The position numbers and the translations under genes are program-made. This document shows, piece by piece, positions 61,113 to 64,000 of a stretch of DNA of 64,000 bases; the stretch's first letter is position 1; each line of letters starts with the position of its first letter. A model generated the notes under the pieces. The model had not been told where the DNA came from, ran no database searches, and saw only the letters and a list, made by a program, of their open reading frames with translations. Source of the DNA: Pontederia crassipes (lineage: Eukaryota > Streptophyta > Magnoliopsida > Commelinales > Pontederiaceae); contig CM060186.1 of the NCBI GenBank assembly GCA_030549335.1, positions 25,528,689 to 25,592,688 of the forward strand. Reading direction: 5' to 3'.

Positions 61113-62234
61113 CTACAATAATAAAAATAATTAACTCCAACTGCAAACATAAATAATGTAAATGAAGAATTAATAACATCATAAAAATTCAGATCATGCA
61201 TATGGTATGAGTCATTCATAAAAATCCAACTGGAATCAATCATAATGATTAGTAAGGATAGAAGATATAGGGAAGCAGAGAGGAAAAATCATGGTGGGAC
61301 AAAGGGTACATGGGATACATCATACATCCAAAAGAAAATTATGCTAATAGCCAGAAATAAGATCGTGTAATAAGATCATTCTCTGAGTTCATTATTTATT
61401 GCAGTTCTCCAAGTATGACTGGAAGCTAGAGGATAAGCATATATCAAAATGCATACTACCTTCTTCTCAGAAAAATACATATTGTTTGCCACTAATATCA
61501 GTCACTAGAGGAAATGAGATCGATGCAGTGAAAACTGGAAACAGTTAATTCATGATGCTTCTCTAGCCAATCAATGAGTACTGATACATCCAATAAAGTA
61601 TTTTCATAGATAATTAAAGAGAGACATTAACAATTCCTACAAGGAAATGGCAGGACTGACATATTATGATGGAATTTTGTCTGATATGACATATCTTTAA
61701 TAAATTCCATCTAATACCTACAAGGAAATGGCAGGACTGAGTAAGATAATTTATCCTTTCTCGTCAAGAGTCAAAACACTATTGTACTATGATAAATTAG
61801 AAATAAACAAAGAAATGCTGCATATTACATCATATCAGTAAGATTTCACTTGCAAAGCACAAGTAATGGTCAAGGCTTAGAATATTACAACAAATTTAAC
61901 AATATTACAACAAATTAAACAAAGAAAGTTTAACAACAAATTTTAAACAAAGATGACTGAGTAGATTTAAAACTTACTTCTTACAAAAAATAACTTCCTG
62001 AAGTCACAGTGGCCTAAAAAGAATCAAGCAAAACTGACAAAAAGTCAGGCATCTCCAATAGACCTTGAAATAAAATTATTAAACATGGATATAAAAAATG
62101 TCCATCAATGTAAACTATAATAATTGGATATTATTGATATACTCCTCAATTGTAGAGTTATTAATGTGACCAAGTTTCTAGATTAGATGCATCAACCTGT
62201 CATTCCCAATTTCAAAAGAATGTGTGATAAACAC
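61113..62234. other. Non-coding DNA between the CACTA tail exon and the kinesin exons
   Basis: Scanned on the minus strand for the next kinesin exon (the GGNSRTVMIACISP part) and for transposase; neither is seen. ACCTACAAGGAAATGGCAGGACTGA occurs twice (about 61637-61658 and 61716-61740), a short duplication. Confidence 0.5.
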
Positions 62235-63539
62235 CTGCAAGAGTCTAGTGAGCTTGCTGTCACGGTAGGGTACATGAGCACCTTCTTTACGTTTTTTTTC
62301 ATCACCAAGGACACTTATAACATTTCCAAGAGCCTGAAGGCCTTTGTTGATATGAACCCCTGAAACAGACAATATCGATATAAATAGAACTGTTTAAATT
62401 AAACTGATTGTCATCACCATTAAGTGGCCAAAATAGTACCTTCCTTGAATCGAAGGCCATCTGAACCTATTCTCTTAGCGCGTTCTGATCCAGCAAGGTC
62501 TACTAGATGGTGCTTTGCAGTAAGATAATCCTCAGTCATTTCTTCAATTGGAAGACCATCATTGTTGAAGGTGGGACCAAGTTTGCGCATCTGCTCCAAT
62601 GTGATTGTGAAGATGGCATGGGAACGACTAGTGATTGAAAAATGAAGTTATGCAAACATCATTAAAATACTGATATTGAAGAAAACCATAAAACATTAAG
62701 TCCAACACCGAAATTTGTGCAACTATTCTACAATAAGAAAAATACTTAACAATAATAAAAAAGAATGATAACTGTTACTACATGGTTCATTTCACACTGT
62801 AATGCACAGTTTACTCATTATTTTTTTCTGTCACTTTATCAGTCATTTTTACTTTGCTGACATATGGTGTGCAAATGCTATTATGTATTTAGACTTCACC
62901 TTGAACAAGGTTTTACAAATTAATAATAGTGATATCAGGTTGAGATAGCAGATCTTTTAATTTTCAACAAAGAAATATTATATCATTAGAAGTTTTACTA
63001 ACCTTGACTGATTGTTCATGTTTGTACTTCCTGTGGCACGACTTAATGAACCTTGTTCTAAGCAAGCAGACATGTCCTTTTGAGTACTAACATCAACTTC
63101 TGTTGAACCAGCTAAGGTTATTACTCCATTTGATGCCTCACGTATCTGCACAGGAGGTTTTCCAGGCACTGTCACTTTCCCAACATGTCCATTTCCACCC
63201 TCAAGTTTTCCAACTGTTGCCATGTCCAACAAATCTCTGACTTCTTCTTTCAGTATCTTGACAACCAAGTTGAAGATGTTAGAGATATCTCAATAAATCA
63301 TGATGCTGTAATTTGAAAATGTGAAGCAGAACGGGAAATAATCACAATTATTATGCTTATAGCAAGAGAGAGAAAGGTAGAACGCATACCTCAATGAATG
63401 AGACTCTCAACTGAAACTCTGCTTGATGCTTCATTGTTTCTATCTTACTGAACAATGCATTCATAATTTGATGAATGAGTCCAGTTTGAGAACCATCTCT
63501 ACCTCCAGTTCCCATGGTATATGTTTTCCCAGAACCAGT
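62235..63539 (-). pseudogene. Kinesin-4 (FRA1/KIN-4A type) motor domain, four exons, partial
   Basis: Exons in transcript order: 63539-63390, 63256-63003, 62627-62440, 62359-62235; GT-AG introns, phases 0, 2, 1. They join to 239 codons without a stop. Landmarks: P-loop TGSGKTYTMG, ILKEEVRDLLD, switch I NNQSSRSHAIF, switch [24 protein letters not shown]. The clade is KIN-4, plus-end motors that bring cell-wall material along cortical microtubules. The N-terminus lies beyond 64000. The next conserved exon (DSLGGNSRT...) is missing from the adjoining 3.5 kb on the left and from every minus-strand reading in the window. The piece is either a gene cut off by a TE, a gene with a very long intron, or a fragment captured by the adjoining CACTA element. 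I call it a pseudogene mainly for the missing continuation; the exons themselves look functional. Confidence 0.7.
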
Positions 63540-63575
63540 CTGCAGCAATGTTAATTGCTTCAAGCATGATCAACA

Positions 63576-63760
63576 TATAAACATTGAACTACTCAAGGAT
63601 AGGAATGCACCTAAACATGTAAGTATATAAGCATGATCAACTAAAAGATATAAACATTGAACTACTCAAGGATATAAACATATAAGCATGATCAACTAAA
63701 AGATAGGAATGCACCTGCAATAACAAACCAACTAAAAGATAGGAATGCACCTTTCCATTC
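63576..63760. repeat. Local duplications in a kinesin intron
   Basis: ATAAACATTGAACTACTCAAGG occurs twice (about 63577-63600 and 63650-63672), AAGCATGATCAACTAAAAGATA twice, and AAAAGATAGGAATGCACCT twice. Mosaic short tandem duplications in the intron upstream of the P-loop exon. Confidence 0.75.
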
Positions 63761-64000
63761 CTCCACCAATCTTGGGCAGTTCAGCATAGAGTTGTACGTC
63801 CTAGCTAACTCTCAATTCCATCTATAACATATCAAATGTTAGATTCTAGTTTCAACTTCATTAGCAGCCAATATACAAAAGAAAAGATGGGCGCACTCCA
63901 CATCAGGGCAGATGGAAGAGTAGGGCAGCTAGAAGAGTAGGGCAACTGAGCATTTTTTTTCAGATTGCCAAAGGGGCGCAGACTATTACAGAAAAGGATA

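Overview
The window is plant nuclear DNA: intron-rich genes with plant-specific families, several classes of plant transposable elements (TEs), long AT-rich spacers and microsatellites. The HD-Zip C-terminus and the mix of elements suggest a non-grass monocot, but that is an inference and the species cannot be fixed from here.

Host genes. (1) An HD-Zip class I transcription factor of the ATHB13/HOX21-23 type, + strand, three exons (480-2005), behind a ~133-bp pure CT repeat and a 5-codon uORF. (2) An R2R3-MYB of the FOUR LIPS/MYB88 stomatal and cell-cycle clade, + strand, 12 exons (12533-15498). One exon of this gene has lost its expected splice donor, and another has a tandem NAGNAG acceptor. 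(3) A single-exon RING-H2 protein, - strand (31942-32721). (4) Four consecutive motor-domain exons of a kinesin-4 (FRA1/KIN-4A type), - strand (62235-63539), running off the right edge; the next motor exon is not found in the DNA to the left.

Repeats. Most of 16-60 kb is nested transposons. A Ty3/gypsy element in - orientation (16144-30095, target duplication AAAGT) has in its right LTR a CACTA element and a truncated solo LTR that itself carries a second CACTA. From about 34.6 to 51.5 kb a Ty1/copia element (-) was split by a solo LTR that carries an RTE-type LINE, and by a complete gypsy element (40789-49066, target duplication GGTTG) whose right LTR carries a hAT MITE. Two more LTRs of the solo-LTR lineage lie at 53.5-58.8 kb. 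A third CACTA end, with a transposase C-terminal exon, lies at 60354-61112 on the same strand as the kinesin fragment.

Other. A foldback MITE (5619-6066), a tRNA-type SINE (about 33.4 kb), a decayed RNase H domain (10.4-10.7 kb), GC-rich tandem-repeat islands (7.0-7.9 and 51.5-51.9 kb) and several microsatellites. The four host genes are functionally unrelated; nothing suggests a gene cluster. I found no convincing new biological system. The most unusual points are the MYB88-like splice defect, the kinesin-4 fragment abutting a CACTA transposase end, and the LTR lineage with a recurring CCCGGGCC-type motif.
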